Shown here: one piece after another, positions 9,092 to 18,023 of the stretch
Numbering within the stretch: the first letter of the stretch is position 1
How the letters are laid out: each line of letters begins with the position of its first letter
Assembly (NCBI GenBank): GCA_947456805.1
Contig: CANGTN010000001.1
Coordinates: 1 to 64,000 of the forward strand
Reading direction: 5' to 3'
Length of the DNA stretch: 64,000 nt
Origin: Chitinophagaceae bacterium
Lineage (GTDB): Bacteria > Bacteroidota > Bacteroidia > Chitinophagales > Chitinophagaceae
Program-made: the position numbers and the translations under genes
Notes under the pieces: generated by a model
The model's database searches: none
Seen by the model: only the letters and a program-made list of their open reading frames with translations
Told to the model about the DNA's origin: nothing

Positions 9092-9439
9092 ATGAATAAA
9101 AAAATAAAGCCAATAGGTAATGCCTTTGTATTTAGCACTAACCCCGATTTTAAATTACAAGATGATGAAGCAGTACAAGAAACATTAGCTCCCAATCATC
9201 AAAAATTAAGGGTTCAGTTAGAAACAAAACACAGAGGCGGAAAAGCTGCTACAATCGTATTTGGATTTGTTGGGAGTGAGAGTGATTTAGAAACGCTAGG
9301 CAAAAAACTAAAAACATTTTGCGGTACGGGTGGCTCTACAAAAAATGGTGAAATCATTATTCAAGGAGACCAAAGAGAAAAAATTTTACAATGGTTGTTG
9401 AAGAATGATTACACCAGTTCTAAAAAAGCAGGAGGATAA
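9092..9439 (+). CDS. translation initiation factor SUI1 homologue (YciH)
   Basis: This 115-residue protein carries an SUI1/eIF1 domain over about residues 37-108. The signature LETKHRGGKAATIVFGF is followed by LGKKLKTFCGTGGSTKNGEIIIQGDQREKI. The basic N-terminal extension is short. Bacterial homologues bind the small ribosomal subunit, but their physiological role is unclear. It lies 10 bases after nadC and probably shares its transcript. Confidence 0.92.
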   Translation: MNKKIKPIGNAFVFSTNPDFKLQDDEAVQETLAPNHQKLRVQLETKHRGGKAATIVFGFVGSESDLETLGKKLKTFCGTGGSTKNGEIIIQGDQREKILQWLLKNDYTSSKKAGG

Positions 9440-9443
9440 TTTC

Positions 9444-9641
9444 TTAATCCTTAAAGTCAATTTTTTTGTGTGCTCCATCACAGAAAGGCTTATTAGCAGA
9501 AGCTCCACAACGGCATAATGCAGTTACGCCTGTTTTAATTTCTTCAGCACCATCAACATGTTTAATGGTAACAGTTGATTTTATCAAAATCGGACCCCCT
9601 GGTTTGATTTCAATATTTACAACTGGTGAATTTGTTTCCAT
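9444..9641 (-). CDS. CDGSH-type iron-sulfur protein
   Basis: This 65-residue protein ends in a CDGSH zinc-finger-like motif with Cys43, Cys45, Cys54 and His58 (CRCGASANKPFCDGAH). That is the three-Cys, one-His ligand set of a 2Fe-2S cluster. It is a minimal single-domain form with no targeting signal and is probably a small redox or iron-sulfur transfer protein. It is convergent with the SUI1 gene, with 4 bases between the stop codons and no terminator in the gap. Confidence 0.9.
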   Translation of the reverse strand: METNSPVVNIEIKPGGPILIKSTVTIKHVDGAEEIKTGVTALCRCGASANKPFCDGAHKKIDFKD

Positions 9642-9781
9642 AGTTTATTGTTTTACAAATGATTTAATAATGTGAATGTACTAAAAATTAATTTATTGAT
9701 AAATGATGCAATAACTGTTCAAAGCCATTATTACAATCAAGTACTACATTATTTGCGCTATTCAAAAAAGTATATTTTGCT

Positions 9782-9813
9782 AAAAACAAAAAGTGCCGCA
9801 AGAGCGACACTTT
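9782..9813 (-). terminator. minus-strand intrinsic terminator in the large intergenic gap
   Basis: AAAGTG-C-CGC-AAGA-GCG-A-CACTTT (9790-9813) forms a hairpin with one C/A mismatch. Read on the minus strand it is followed by TTTTTGTTTTTA, a good rho-independent signal. No minus-strand protein gene lies upstream of it. It would therefore end an unannotated transcript, or run-through from somewhere in 9814-10469. Confidence 0.55.
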
Positions 9814-9880
9814 GTATATAGATGGGTTAGTAAGTAATGGGAAATAAATTTCCCTCCACAATATTAAAAAGACTTTTCAC
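9782..9880 (-). ncRNA. candidate small RNA (structure only)
   Basis: On the minus strand this stretch holds the palindrome GGGAAA-TTTA-TTTCCC (plus coordinates 9839-9854), an unstructured linker, and then the terminator hairpin at 9790-9813 with its U-run. The order resembles a small RNA. A TATTTTTG box on the minus strand at 9973-9966 is the nearest exact -7 match, with no clear -33 partner. There is no coding potential. The evidence is weak. Confidence 0.2.
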
Positions 9881-10440
9881 TGTAACAAAAAAAAAGACAA
9901 AAAATTTTATTCACATTTTTTCTTAGATTGTGAATAGAGCCTGTTCAAAAAACATCAAACAACTACAAAAATATATTTTAAATCTACAAAATAATGGAAG
10001 AAGTAAAAACAAAAAATTCATCTGAAAATACTATGAATAAAGGGTTTCAGCGCATGTCAATTATTTTATAAAATGAAAAATAAAATTATCTATACAGCGC
10101 CTTACAAGAAAAAAAAGAAAATTTTTAGCAGGAAAAAGAAAAGATGTTTTTTGAATTTTCCTGCGATTTCAAAAAATACAAATGAAAATGTAAGTACTTT
10201 AATGAAAAGTTGACAAAAAATAAAATGATAAATAAGCACAAAAATAATTTTCAAATTCTAAAGCAACTCTCATAACCACAAATAAATAAACTGTAATTCA
10301 ATTTAGCTTAAAGTACTGCTAATATTATATTTCAGCAGTTAATGTATTCGACAATGTAAATAGAATTAAAACACAATCATTGTTTTATTTTTTGTCTTTG
10401 ATTTTTTCTAAAATAATCTAGCTGCAAATATTTCCCAATT
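9880..10440. other. A-rich non-coding stretch
   Basis: This is part of an 828-base gap (9642-10469) that is strongly A-rich on the plus strand. I found no convincing gene. A 25-codon frame at 9994-10071 and a 9-bp stem (GCAGGAAAA/TTTTCCTGC) at 10128-10164 are the only structures. The hairpin loop is 19 bases and no T-run follows. It may hold decayed sequence or a long leader for lpxD. Confidence 0.4.
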
Positions 10441-10447
10441 ACAATAC

Positions 10448-10455
10448 TACATTTG
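10448..10455 (+). promoter_or_regulatory. -7 promoter element of lpxD
   Basis: TACATTTG is an exact TAnnTTTG match 14 bases before the lpxD start codon. No good -33 TTTG is visible at the usual spacing. Confidence 0.45.
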
Positions 10456-10469
10456 CTAAAACAACAATC

Positions 10470-11417
10470 ATGAATTTCCCATCACCGATAGCCATACAAT
10501 GGATTGCTAATTTAATAGATGCAGAAATTGTAGGAGATGCAGATTCCCTTACCACAGGTATCAACGAAATACACAAAGTAGAAACGGGAGATTTATGTTT
10601 TGTAGATCATCCCAAGTATTATAGCAAGTGTCTTGAAAGCGATGCAACTTTTATCATTATTAATACAAAAGATGTAACGATACCATCAGGCAAAACAATA
10701 TTAGTTGTTGCTGAACCCTTTGAAGCATATTTAAAAATAGTTCAGCATTTTCGCCCTTTTGTCCATCAATCAAATAGCATTAGTAATACATCATCAATTG
10801 GCGAAGGAAGTTATATTATGCCAAACACATTTATTGGCAATCATGTAAAAATTGGAAAGAATTGTTTGATTCACCCAAATGTTTCAATTTTAGATTACAG
10901 TGAAATTGGAGATAATGTTGTGATACAATCTGGCAGTGTAATTGGCAGCGATGCATTTTATTACAACACAAAAAAAACAAGAGCAGTATGGTATAAAAAA
11001 ATGGTGAGCTGCGGAAAAGTAATTATACAAGACGATGTTGAAATTGGTGCAGGTTGTACTATCGACAGAGGTGTTACAGCCTCTACAATCATTGGCAGTG
11101 GCACTAAAATGGATAACATGGTACATATTGGTCATGATACCGTTGTTGGAAAAAATTGTTTGTTTGCCGCACAAGTTGGTATTGCTGGAGCTACTATAAT
11201 TGAAGATGGTGTAACGCTATGGGGACAAGTAGGTGTGAGCAAAACATTAACGATTGGCGCAAATGCAGTAGTATTGGCACAAAGCGGAGTCCCTTCATCC
11301 TTAAAAGGCGGGAAAGTATATTTTGGATATCCTGCCGAAGATGCTTCTATTAAAAGAAGAGAATTGGTTTGGATAAAACGTATTCCTGAGTTATGGAAAA
11401 AAGTAATGGAATCATAA
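10470..11417 (+). CDS. lpxD: UDP-3-O-acylglucosamine N-acyltransferase (LpxD-type)
   Basis: This 315-residue acyltransferase acts in lipid A synthesis by adding the N-linked hydroxyacyl chain to UDP-3-O-acylglucosamine. An N-terminal uridine-binding domain (about 1-100) is followed by a left-handed beta helix of hexapeptide repeats (about 105-290). DNMVHIGHD places His222 at the position of the catalytic histidine of E. coli LpxD. It is slightly shorter than the usual 335-345 residues. The neighbours lpxC and fabZ are absent, so a second LpxD-like paralogue elsewhere in the genome is possible. Confidence 0.85.
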   Translation: MNFPSPIAIQWIANLIDAEIVGDADSLTTGINEIHKVETGDLCFVDHPKYYSKCLESDATFIIINTKDVTIPSGKTILVVAEPFEAYLKIVQHFRPFVHQSNSISNTSSIGEGSYIMPNTFIGNHVKIGKNCLIHPNVSILDYSEIGDNVVIQSGSVIGSDAFYYNTKKTRAVWYKKMVSCGKVIIQDDVEIGAGCTIDRGVTASTIIGSGTKMDNMVHIGHDTVVGKNCLFAAQVGIAGATIIEDGVTLWGQVGVSKTLTIGANAVVLAQSGVPSSLKGGKVYFGYPAEDASIKRRELVWIKRIPELWKKVMES

Positions 11418-12392
11418 TTAGAGCTGATGCTTCAACTTCAATTCTATACAAATTCTGCTGATTGATTCTTGTAAAGGCGTATAAAAAAAGTCTGGTAAAA
11501 ACTTTCTAAGCTTGGTATTATCGAAACTAACTTTTGCCTGAGCAGTTTTTGCTGTTTCTTTTGTCAATAATGGTTCAACCCCTGTAATGATAGATTTCAT
11601 TGCCTCCCAGCGCCATACAATTGCAGCAATCAATGGTGTAACTTTTTTATAAGGAGGCTTTTTATTAAATCCGGATGCAATCAGCGTAAATAGATTTTTA
11701 TAAGTAGCATTGTCACCACTCAGTATAAAACGTTGTGCACTGATATCACTTTCCATTAATAACAGCATTGCCCTCACTACATCTTGCACATCAACAAATC
11801 CGGTCGTTCCTTCTGTGAACCAGGGGAATTCATGATACGCAGATTTAAAAATTTCGGAAGAACCTTTATTCCAATCGCCACTTCCTAAAATAATACTTGG
11901 ATTTACAATTACAGCATTCAAACCCTCGCCAATGCCACGCCAAACTTCCATTTCAGCCAGATACTTGGTCTTGCCATATTCGCTATTACTTGTTTCTTCA
12001 GACCAATTCATTGTTTCATCAATTGCATTTCCTTCTCTGATTCTACCGAGTGCTGCAACAGAACTTACAAATAAAAGTTTGTGAACATTGGCTTCTATAC
12101 AGGCATTAACAATATTGGCTGTTCCTTGAATATTGGTTTGATGTAACTGCTCTTTTTTCTTGGGATTGAATGATACTATTGCTGCACAATGATATACTTG
12201 TGTTATGCCTTTCATTGCGTTTTCCAAAGCAACCACATCCAAAATATCAACCTGTACCCATTCTATATTTTCATGGCTATTAGCTACCGGTAATGTATTA
12301 CAATATAAAGCTCTCACCTTATTTTCTTGTTGTTGTAATTGCTTTAGCAAATGAGAACCAACTAATCCGCTAGCGCCGGTAACTAAAATCAT
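11418..12392 (-). CDS. NAD-dependent epimerase/dehydratase (extended SDR)
   Basis: This 324-residue protein has an N-terminal Rossmann motif GASGLVGSHL at 6-15 and YGKTK near residue 180 as the catalytic Tyr-Lys pair. An upstream SSVAALG strand supplies the Ser. It resembles dihydroflavonol-4-reductase/3-beta-HSD-like extended SDRs that act on nucleotide sugars or small carbonyl compounds. The substrate cannot be read from sequence. It is the last gene of the leftward SCO-fur-SDR run, 35 bases after fur. Its stop codon directly abuts that of lpxD. Confidence 0.85.
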   Translation of the reverse strand: MILVTGASGLVGSHLLKQLQQQENKVRALYCNTLPVANSHENIEWVQVDILDVVALENAMKGITQVYHCAAIVSFNPKKKEQLHQTNIQGTANIVNACIEANVHKLLFVSSVAALGRIREGNAIDETMNWSEETSNSEYGKTKYLAEMEVWRGIGEGLNAVIVNPSIILGSGDWNKGSSEIFKSAYHEFPWFTEGTTGFVDVQDVVRAMLLLMESDISAQRFILSGDNATYKNLFTLIASGFNKKPPYKKVTPLIAAIVWRWEAMKSIITGVEPLLTKETAKTAQAKVSFDNTKLRKFLPDFFYTPLQESISRICIELKLKHQL

Positions 12393-12427
12393 GAAAAGTA
12401 TATTAATTGTACAAGATAAAAATTGAA

Positions 12428-12844
12428 TTAATTACAACGATTACAAATGCCACTCACAACAACATCGCGGCGTTTTGGTGCAAACCCTTTTGGTAATTTT
12501 AATTCCGGAATGGTAATATGATCTATACAAATAGTGATATTACAGGCATCACAAATGAAATGAATATGGTTGTCGTGATGATGTCCCTGCTCGCATTCAT
12601 CTTTACACAATGCATATAAAACAGAGTTATCGGCAGTTGGTATTGTATGAATAATTCCTTTATCTACAAAAGTTTGCAGCGTTCTATAAATAGTAACCCT
12701 GTCAAATTGTTCTCCGGTATTTTTTTCAATATCTGCATGAGCCAATGCCCCAATATTTGCTAAAAACAAATCAAGAATTTTTTTTCTGCTTTCAGTAACA
12801 CTAAGATGGTTATGTTTTAATATTTCAAGTGATGCACCTTTCAT
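12428..12844 (-). CDS. Fur family metalloregulator
   Basis: This 138-residue repressor has an N-terminal winged helix (about 10-80) with the recognition stretch FDRVTIYRTLQTF. Its C-terminal dimerisation and metal-binding region has an EQGHHHDNHIHF histidine cluster at about 85-96. Structural zinc pairs are Cys98/Cys101 and Cys134/Cys137. The metal could be iron, zinc or another; the presence of a MerC-domain gene and SCO favours a Zur-like or thiophilic-metal role, which is inference. It lies 6 bases downstream of the SCO gene. Confidence 0.92.
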   Translation of the reverse strand: MKGASLEILKHNHLSVTESRKKILDLFLANIGALAHADIEKNTGEQFDRVTIYRTLQTFVDKGIIHTIPTADNSVLYALCKDECEQGHHHDNHIHFICDACNITICIDHITIPELKLPKGFAPKRRDVVVSGICNRCN

Positions 12845-12850
12845 ACTTAA

Positions 12851-13501
12851 TTAGTTGAACATATTATTTGAAAAGTTTTTGCCTATTGCTTTTTCCTCTA
12901 ATAAACTTTTAATATCTTTTTTAAGTTTCTTTAATTCATCTTCTTTCAATCCATCATATACCTGACCTCTTACAATTCCCTGTTTATCTACCAAAGCAAA
13001 AAATTGAGAATGCATAAAATCATCGTTAATATTTGCAACCTGATTTTTAGGATCATCAATTCCGTAACTAAACCTAGCCATATTGTATAAACTGTCTTTT
13101 CTGCCTGTCAAGAAAACCCATTTTCTCGTATCAACCTGCATAGAATCTGCAAAGCGTTTGATCCTCGCTACAGAATCTTGTTTGGGATTACAGGTGTGTG
13201 ACAATATTAAAAAATTAGATTCATCTTTATATGCCTCATAAACTTTTTTCATGTTGTTATTCATTCTAGGACAAATACTTGGACATGTGGTAAAAAAATA
13301 TTCCACAACACATACTTTTCCTTTGATGTCATCATTAGAAAATACCACTCCATCTTGACTGAAAAACGAAAATGCCTGTACGTTGCCACGCTTAGGCAAA
13401 TAACTCTGATTAAAAGTATCGGTATACTTAGCAAGCATTGCCCAAAATGCCAAAACTAATACTGCAAAAAAACCTAGGTAAAAAAGTAATTTCTTATTCA
13501 T
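12851..13501 (-). CDS. SCO1/SenC family copper chaperone
   Basis: This 216-residue protein has one N-terminal membrane anchor (about 5-23) and a periplasmic thioredoxin-like domain. The copper-binding CxxxC is Cys73-PSI-Cys77, and the conserved His164 lies in DDFMHSQFF, so all three ligands are present. SCO proteins help assemble the CuA centre of cytochrome oxidase. It is the first gene of the leftward SCO-fur-SDR transcript. Oxidase structural genes are not in the window; ctaA lies about 11 kb away. Confidence 0.93.
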   Translation of the reverse strand: MNKKLLFYLGFFAVLVLAFWAMLAKYTDTFNQSYLPKRGNVQAFSFFSQDGVVFSNDDIKGKVCVVEYFFTTCPSICPRMNNNMKKVYEAYKDESNFLILSHTCNPKQDSVARIKRFADSMQVDTRKWVFLTGRKDSLYNMARFSYGIDDPKNQVANINDDFMHSQFFALVDKQGIVRGQVYDGLKEDELKKLKKDIKSLLEEKAIGKNFSNNMFN

Positions 13502-13512
13502 AATTATAATAA

Positions 13513-13520
13513 CAAAAATA
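13513..13520 (-). promoter_or_regulatory. -7 promoter element of the SCO-fur operon
   Basis: Read on the minus strand this is TATTTTTG, an exact TAnnTTTG match 11 bases before the SCO start codon. Transcription would start only a few bases upstream of the ATG. Confidence 0.45.
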
Positions 13521-13558
13521 CAATAGCTTTAGTTGATATTGGTATGAAGAGAAAAATT

Positions 13559-13588
13559 TTTGCAACAAAATTGCAATTATTATATTTG
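13559..13588 (+). promoter_or_regulatory. merC promoter overlapped by TTGCAA repeats (candidate metal operator)
   Basis: TTTG at 13559-13562 and TATATTTG at 13581-13588 form a -33/-7 pair with an 18-base spacer. Between them lies TTGCAA-CAAAA-TTGCAA (13560-13576). Each half is itself palindromic, and a third TTGCA follows at 13586. A repressor bound there would cover the promoter. The divergent fur-family gene is the obvious candidate regulator, but this is inferred from position only. Confidence 0.45.
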
Positions 13589-13596
13589 CATACTTT

Positions 13597-13989
13597 ATGA
13601 AATTCAAAATAAACTGGGATGCTTTAGGTATTGTTACTTCCGTGGCTTGTGCTATTCATTGTGCTGTTTTGCCGCTGTTGATAAGCAGTTTACCATTATT
13701 TGGCATCAATATTATTGATAATGTTTACTTTGAATATTTCATGATAATCATTGCTTTTGTAATAGGCATTTATTCGTTGTATCATGGATTTAAAAAACAC
13801 CACCACAGCTATTTTCCACTCAGTATTTTCAGTATTGGATTTGTATTGCTGTTTGCAAAACAATACTGGCATAATCAACAAGTTTGGTTATTAATCCCCG
13901 CTGTAATACTTATCATTGCTGCACATTTCATCAACTTTCGTTTTTGCAGAATACACAACCATGCTCATAAAGAAGACTGCAATCATTAA
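13597..13989 (+). CDS. MerC domain membrane protein
   Basis: This 130-residue protein has four predicted membrane segments. MerC-type cysteines and histidine lie in the first helix (CAIHC at residues 18-22), and the C-terminal tail is His/Cys-rich (CRIHNHAHKEDCNH). MerC proteins move mercuric or other soft metal ions, but many Bacteroidota homologues lie outside mercury operons and probably handle zinc or copper. No merA or merR is present. The gene is divergent from SCO-fur across a 95-base shared control region. Confidence 0.88.
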   Translation: MKFKINWDALGIVTSVACAIHCAVLPLLISSLPLFGINIIDNVYFEYFMIIIAFVIGIYSLYHGFKKHHHSYFPLSIFSIGFVLLFAKQYWHNQQVWLLIPAVILIIAAHFINFRFCRIHNHAHKEDCNH

Positions 13990-14066
13990 TCGGATTTGAA
14001 TTTGGATTAGAGTGATAATTTTTAATTTGAATTGAAATAATTTGATTGAGTTTATTATCTTCAAGC

Positions 14067-15164
14067 ATGCAAAAAAATAAATATCTCCAATATTTCAATT
14101 TATTTTCTTTGTTCGATACCAAAAGAACAAAAGATCTGTTTCAGGTAAACCCAACATTAACTGTTGAGAGAAAAGAAGCGGAAAAAATTGCTATAGAAGT
14201 ATTTGATTTTACATCAGATACAATAGAAAATCATTCTGTTTCTGATATTAAACTATGTTCTTCATTTAAAGAGAATGGACATATTACCTGGATTAATATT
14301 GATGGCATTCGCAAAGCAGATATAGAAGCTATTTGCAAAGATTATAACATACATTACCTGATTGCAGAAGACATTTTAAGTGTTGGTCAGAGAGCAAAAA
14401 TGGACGAGATAGATACTATTTTATTTTGTCTTTTAAACATGCTTTATTTTAATGAAAAGACCGGTGATGTTGAGCAAGAACAAATCAGCATCATACTTTC
14501 AAAAGACACGGTTATCTCATTCCAGGAGGATGCTGAAAGAGATGTATTTAAAAGCTTAAGAGAAAAGCTAAAAATTACCAATAGCAAACTTAGACAAAGC
14601 GGTGCCGATTATTTATGTTATTCTATGTTGGATATGATTGTAGATCATTATTTTATTGTAATGGAAAAGCTAGGTGAGAGAATTGAATTACTGGAAGAAA
14701 AAATTATTCGCAACAGTAATAAAAGAACATTAGCTGAGATTAATGATTTGCGAAAAGAAATGATAATCTTAAAAAGAAATGTAGCACCTGTAAGAGATTT
14801 GATTAACGGCTTTATCAGGAGTGATAGTCCCATAATTAATGCAAAAACAAATAAGTATTTTAAAGATGTTCATGACCATATTGTACAAGCGAATGAATTT
14901 GCTGAGAACTACAGAGATATGATGATGAATTTGCAAGATCTATATTTAAGCAATGTTAATTTGAAAATGAATGAAGTAATGAAAGTGATGACAATTACAA
15001 CTTGTCTTCTTGCACCGGCAACTGTAATTGGCGGTATTTTCGGAATGAATTTCGAAGTGATTCCTATTGCACACCAAGCATATGGATTTTATATAGCTAT
15101 TGGACTAATGTTGATTTTCCCATTGTTGATGGTATATTTTTTTAAAAAGCGTGGTTGGTTTTAA
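14067..15164 (+). CDS. corA: CorA family magnesium/cobalt transporter
   Basis: This 365-residue protein (ATG at 14067; an upstream in-frame TTG at 14046 is less likely) has a long cytoplasmic funnel domain. Two C-terminal membrane helices follow, with the selectivity motif GMNF in GGIFGMNFEVIP between them. The last residues are basic (FFKKRGWF), as is usual for CorA. It forms a pentameric divalent-cation channel in the inner membrane. It stands alone, and no Mg-sensing leader was recognised. Confidence 0.94.
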   Translation: MQKNKYLQYFNLFSLFDTKRTKDLFQVNPTLTVERKEAEKIAIEVFDFTSDTIENHSVSDIKLCSSFKENGHITWINIDGIRKADIEAICKDYNIHYLIAEDILSVGQRAKMDEIDTILFCLLNMLYFNEKTGDVEQEQISIILSKDTVISFQEDAERDVFKSLREKLKITNSKLRQSGADYLCYSMLDMIVDHYFIVMEKLGERIELLEEKIIRNSNKRTLAEINDLRKEMIILKRNVAPVRDLINGFIRSDSPIINAKTNKYFKDVHDHIVQANEFAENYRDMMMNLQDLYLSNVNLKMNEVMKVMTITTCLLAPATVIGGIFGMNFEVIPIAHQAYGFYIAIGLMLIFPLLMVYFFKKRGWF

Positions 15165-15244
15165 TTGCATTTACTGTCACTATCAAAAGTTTTCATTTTA
15201 GTAAATGATTTTATTTTGAATGCTTCAATCACTAATTTGGCAGC

Positions 15245-15964
15245 ATGGCAATACAATTCAAAAAAAGTATGCAACAAGTTTGGCGATTTATCAAAAAAGC
15301 AATCATTGTAATGTTTGTTTCATCCTTATTGTACATCATTGTATGCAAATGGGTAATGCCGCCGATAACTATCACACAAATCAGTAACTCATTTAGTTAT
15401 GGTTTAAAAAGAGATTTTATCAGTTACGATGCAATGGGCTACAACATAAAGCTAGCAGCTATTGCAAGCGAAGACCAATTGTTTCCCGACCACAATGGAT
15501 TTGATTGGGATGCAATTGAAAAAAGTTTCAAACCAAGAAAAACCAAGAAGAATAAAAAATCTAAAATTCCTTTAGGTGGGGGTGCAAGTACAATATCTCA
15601 ACAAACCGCAAAGAACATTTTCTTGTGGCAAGGTGGTGGCGTGATTAGAAAAATTCCTGAATTTTATTTTACACAAATGATTGAATGGATTTGGGGAAAG
15701 CAAAGAATTTTAGAGGTTTACCTAAATAGTATTGAAATGGGGCCTGGCATTTTTGGTATTGAAGCAGCTGCTCAAAATTATTTTCATAAGCCGGCAAAAA
15801 AACTAAACCGCTCAGAAGCTGCAATGATTATTGCTTGTTTGCCAAACCCTAAAAAATTTACTGTTGTGCCAATGAGTAATAGGGTTTCATGGCGTTACGC
15901 TCAAATAGTGCATCAAATGGCTTTGATAGAAGATGATGAAGATTTATTGGCTATCATAAAATAA
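15245..15964 (+). CDS. mtgA: monofunctional peptidoglycan glycosyltransferase
   Basis: This 239-residue GT51 enzyme polymerises lipid II into glycan strands. It has one N-terminal membrane anchor (about 19-37). The catalytic Glu76 lies in AIASEDQLFPDHNGFDW, followed by GASTISQQTAKN and RILEVYLNSIEMG with the second catalytic Glu. No transpeptidase domain follows, so this is the monofunctional form. A basic KPRKTKKNKKSK insert precedes the GGGAS block. A bidirectional terminator separates it from convergent typA. Confidence 0.95.
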   Translation: MAIQFKKSMQQVWRFIKKAIIVMFVSSLLYIIVCKWVMPPITITQISNSFSYGLKRDFISYDAMGYNIKLAAIASEDQLFPDHNGFDWDAIEKSFKPRKTKKNKKSKIPLGGGASTISQQTAKNIFLWQGGGVIRKIPEFYFTQMIEWIWGKQRILEVYLNSIEMGPGIFGIEAAAQNYFHKPAKKLNRSEAAMIIACLPNPKKFTVVPMSNRVSWRYAQIVHQMALIEDDEDLLAIIK

Positions 15965-15987
15965 TTGTAAAAGTTTATGGTATAAAA

Positions 15988-16019
15988 AATGCCCTGTAAC
16001 GCAATATTACAGGGCATTT
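15988..16019. terminator. bidirectional terminator between mtgA and typA
   Basis: AAATGCCCTGTAA-CGCAATA-TTACAGGGCATTT forms a stem of about 12 base pairs flanked by A-runs and T-rich sequence on both sides. It serves the two convergent genes. Confidence 0.85.
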
Positions 16020-16036
16020 ATATTTTGAAAAATAAA

Positions 16037-17848
16037 TTAAGCTACTTCTGCTTTCATGCTTTTGCTTATTTTATTTCTTTCATTTTCATCCAATACAGTT
16101 TTACGCATTCTGATATTTTTAGGCGTAACCTCAATACACTCATCTTGTTGAATATACTCCATACACTCTTCCAGTGTGAATTGTGTTTTTGGAGTGATAC
16201 GAACGCTGTCGTCACTTCCACTTGCACGGTGATTGGTTAGTTTTTTCTCTTCTACCGCATTCACATTTAAATCTCCCGGCTTAATGTGTTCAGCAATAAT
16301 TTGTCCTACATACACCTCTTCTCTTGGCTCAATAAAGAAAGTTCCTCTGTCTTGTAATTTATCAATAGAATAAGCAGTTGTAGTGCCGCCAAATTTAGAA
16401 ATCAACACCCCATTATTTCTTCCGGGAATAGGACCCTTCCATGGTTTGTATTCATTAAAGCGATGAGCCATTACAGCTTCGCCAGCAGTACCTGTAAGCA
16501 TTTGAGAACGTAAACCAATTAATCCACGAGAAGGAATATCAAACTCTAAGTGTTGCATTTCTCCTTTACTTTCCATTACCAACATTTCACCTTTACGTTG
16601 CGTAACCAAGTCAATAACTTTACCGCTAAACTCACTTGGTACATCAACTACCAATATTTCGAAAGGCTCATGTTTTTTACCGTTAATTTCTTTAACTAAA
16701 ACTTGAGGATTTCCAACAGTTAATTCATACCCTTCTCTGCGCATAGTTTCAACCAAAACACCAAGGTGTAAAATACCACGACCGAATACTAAAAAACTAT
16801 CCGCACTGTCAGTATCCTCTACTCTTAGCGCAAGATTTTTTTCTGTTTCTTTCATCAATCTGTCACGTAAGTGACGAGAAGTTACAAACTTTCCATCTTT
16901 CCCAAAAAAAGGTGAGTTGTTGATGCTGAAAGTCATGCTCATTGTTGGTTCATCTACACTAATAATTGGCAATGCATCCGGAAATTCTGCATCACAAATT
17001 GTATCACCAATTCCAAAATCTTCCAAACCTACAACAGCACACAAATCGCCGCAAAGTACTTCTGTAACACGACGTTTGCCCATTCCTTCAAATACATACA
17101 ATTCTTTAACACGACTTTTCTTAATACTACCATCAGCTTGCACCAGTGCAATTGGCTGAGTCTCTTTAATGCTACCACGTGTCACTTTCCCAATAGCAAT
17201 TCTTCCTAAGAAAGAAGAATAATCTAATGAAGTAATTTGCATTTGCAAAGTTCCTTCGTCAACTGTTGGAGGAGGTACATATTTAACAATACCATCCATT
17301 AATGGTAAAATATCTTCCGACTGAGTAAGGCTATCATTGAACCAACCATTTTTTCCACTACCATAGAAAGTAGGGAAATCCAATTGCTCTTCAGTTGCAT
17401 CTAAATTAAAAAACAGCTCAAAAACTGCATCATGCACTTCATCAGGACGGCAGTTTGGTTTATCAACTTTATTTATAACAACGATTGGCTTTAACTTAAG
17501 TTGTAATGCTTTTTGTAACACAAAACGAGTTTGAGGCATAGGACCTTCAAATGCATCAACCAATAAAATAACCCCATCAGCCATTTTCAATACACGTTCA
17601 ACTTCACCACCAAAGTCACTATGTCCTGGTGTATCAATTACATTGATTTTAATGTCTTTATAAGTAACAGCGGCGTTTTTAGAAAAGATAGTGATCCCAC
17701 GTTCTTTTTCCAAATCATTGCTGTCCATGATTAATTCACCTGTTTCCTGATTGTCACGAAAAACTTTTGTTGCATGTAAAATTCTGTCTACCAGAGTTGT
17801 TTTGCCATGATCTACGTGAGCAATAATGGCAATGTTGCGTATTTCCAT
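16037..17848 (-). CDS. typA: translational GTPase TypA/BipA
   Basis: This 603-residue ribosome-binding GTPase of the EF-G class is involved in ribosome assembly and stress growth. It shows G1 AHVDHGKTT at 10-18, G2 RGITI, G3 [11 protein letters not shown] and G4 NKVD. The EF-G-like domains III and V follow, then the TypA-specific C-terminal domain ending in [10 protein letters not shown]. Length and start are canonical. It is monocistronic with its own promoter element about 75 bases upstream. Confidence 0.97.
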   Translation of the reverse strand: MEIRNIAIIAHVDHGKTTLVDRILHATKVFRDNQETGELIMDSNDLEKERGITIFSKNAAVTYKDIKINVIDTPGHSDFGGEVERVLKMADGVILLVDAFEGPMPQTRFVLQKALQLKLKPIVVINKVDKPNCRPDEVHDAVFELFFNLDATEEQLDFPTFYGSGKNGWFNDSLTQSEDILPLMDGIVKYVPPPTVDEGTLQMQITSLDYSSFLGRIAIGKVTRGSIKETQPIALVQADGSIKKSRVKELYVFEGMGKRRVTEVLCGDLCAVVGLEDFGIGDTICDAEFPDALPIISVDEPTMSMTFSINNSPFFGKDGKFVTSRHLRDRLMKETEKNLALRVEDTDSADSFLVFGRGILHLGVLVETMRREGYELTVGNPQVLVKEINGKKHEPFEILVVDVPSEFSGKVIDLVTQRKGEMLVMESKGEMQHLEFDIPSRGLIGLRSQMLTGTAGEAVMAHRFNEYKPWKGPIPGRNNGVLISKFGGTTTAYSIDKLQDRGTFFIEPREEVYVGQIIAEHIKPGDLNVNAVEEKKLTNHRASGSDDSVRITPKTQFTLEECMEYIQQDECIEVTPKNIRMRKTVLDENERNKISKSMKAEVA

Positions 17849-17921
17849 AAAATGAGATATTGAATTGCGAATAACCGGAATAGGAACACCCTACTAAAAC
17901 TATCAGCTTTTAAATTTTGTG

Positions 17922-17929
17922 CAAAAGTA
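17922..17929 (-). promoter_or_regulatory. -7 promoter element of typA
   Basis: The minus strand reads TACTTTTG, an exact TAnnTTTG match 73 bases before the typA start codon. No clear -33 partner is visible. Confidence 0.4.
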
Positions 17930-18023
17930 AGGGTTTGTAGCGGAGAGGCAAGTCTATTTAGCTTTGTTTACGATTTTATCATACAACTTTGTGCTTTTGT
18001 TATTCTTTCTACAACGATTCTTT

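Noticed and set aside
9994-10071. 25-codon frame beginning MEEVKTKNSSENTM
   Set aside because: Too short, no recognisable family, in A-rich sequence where such frames arise by chance.
10128-10164. 9-bp stem GCAGGAAAA/TTTTCCTGC
   Set aside because: The loop is long and no T-run follows on either strand, so it is not a convincing terminator or known RNA.
13597-13989. Mercury resistance operon
   Set aside because: A MerC-domain protein is present, but merA, merR, merT and merP are absent and the neighbours are SCO and a Fur-family regulator.
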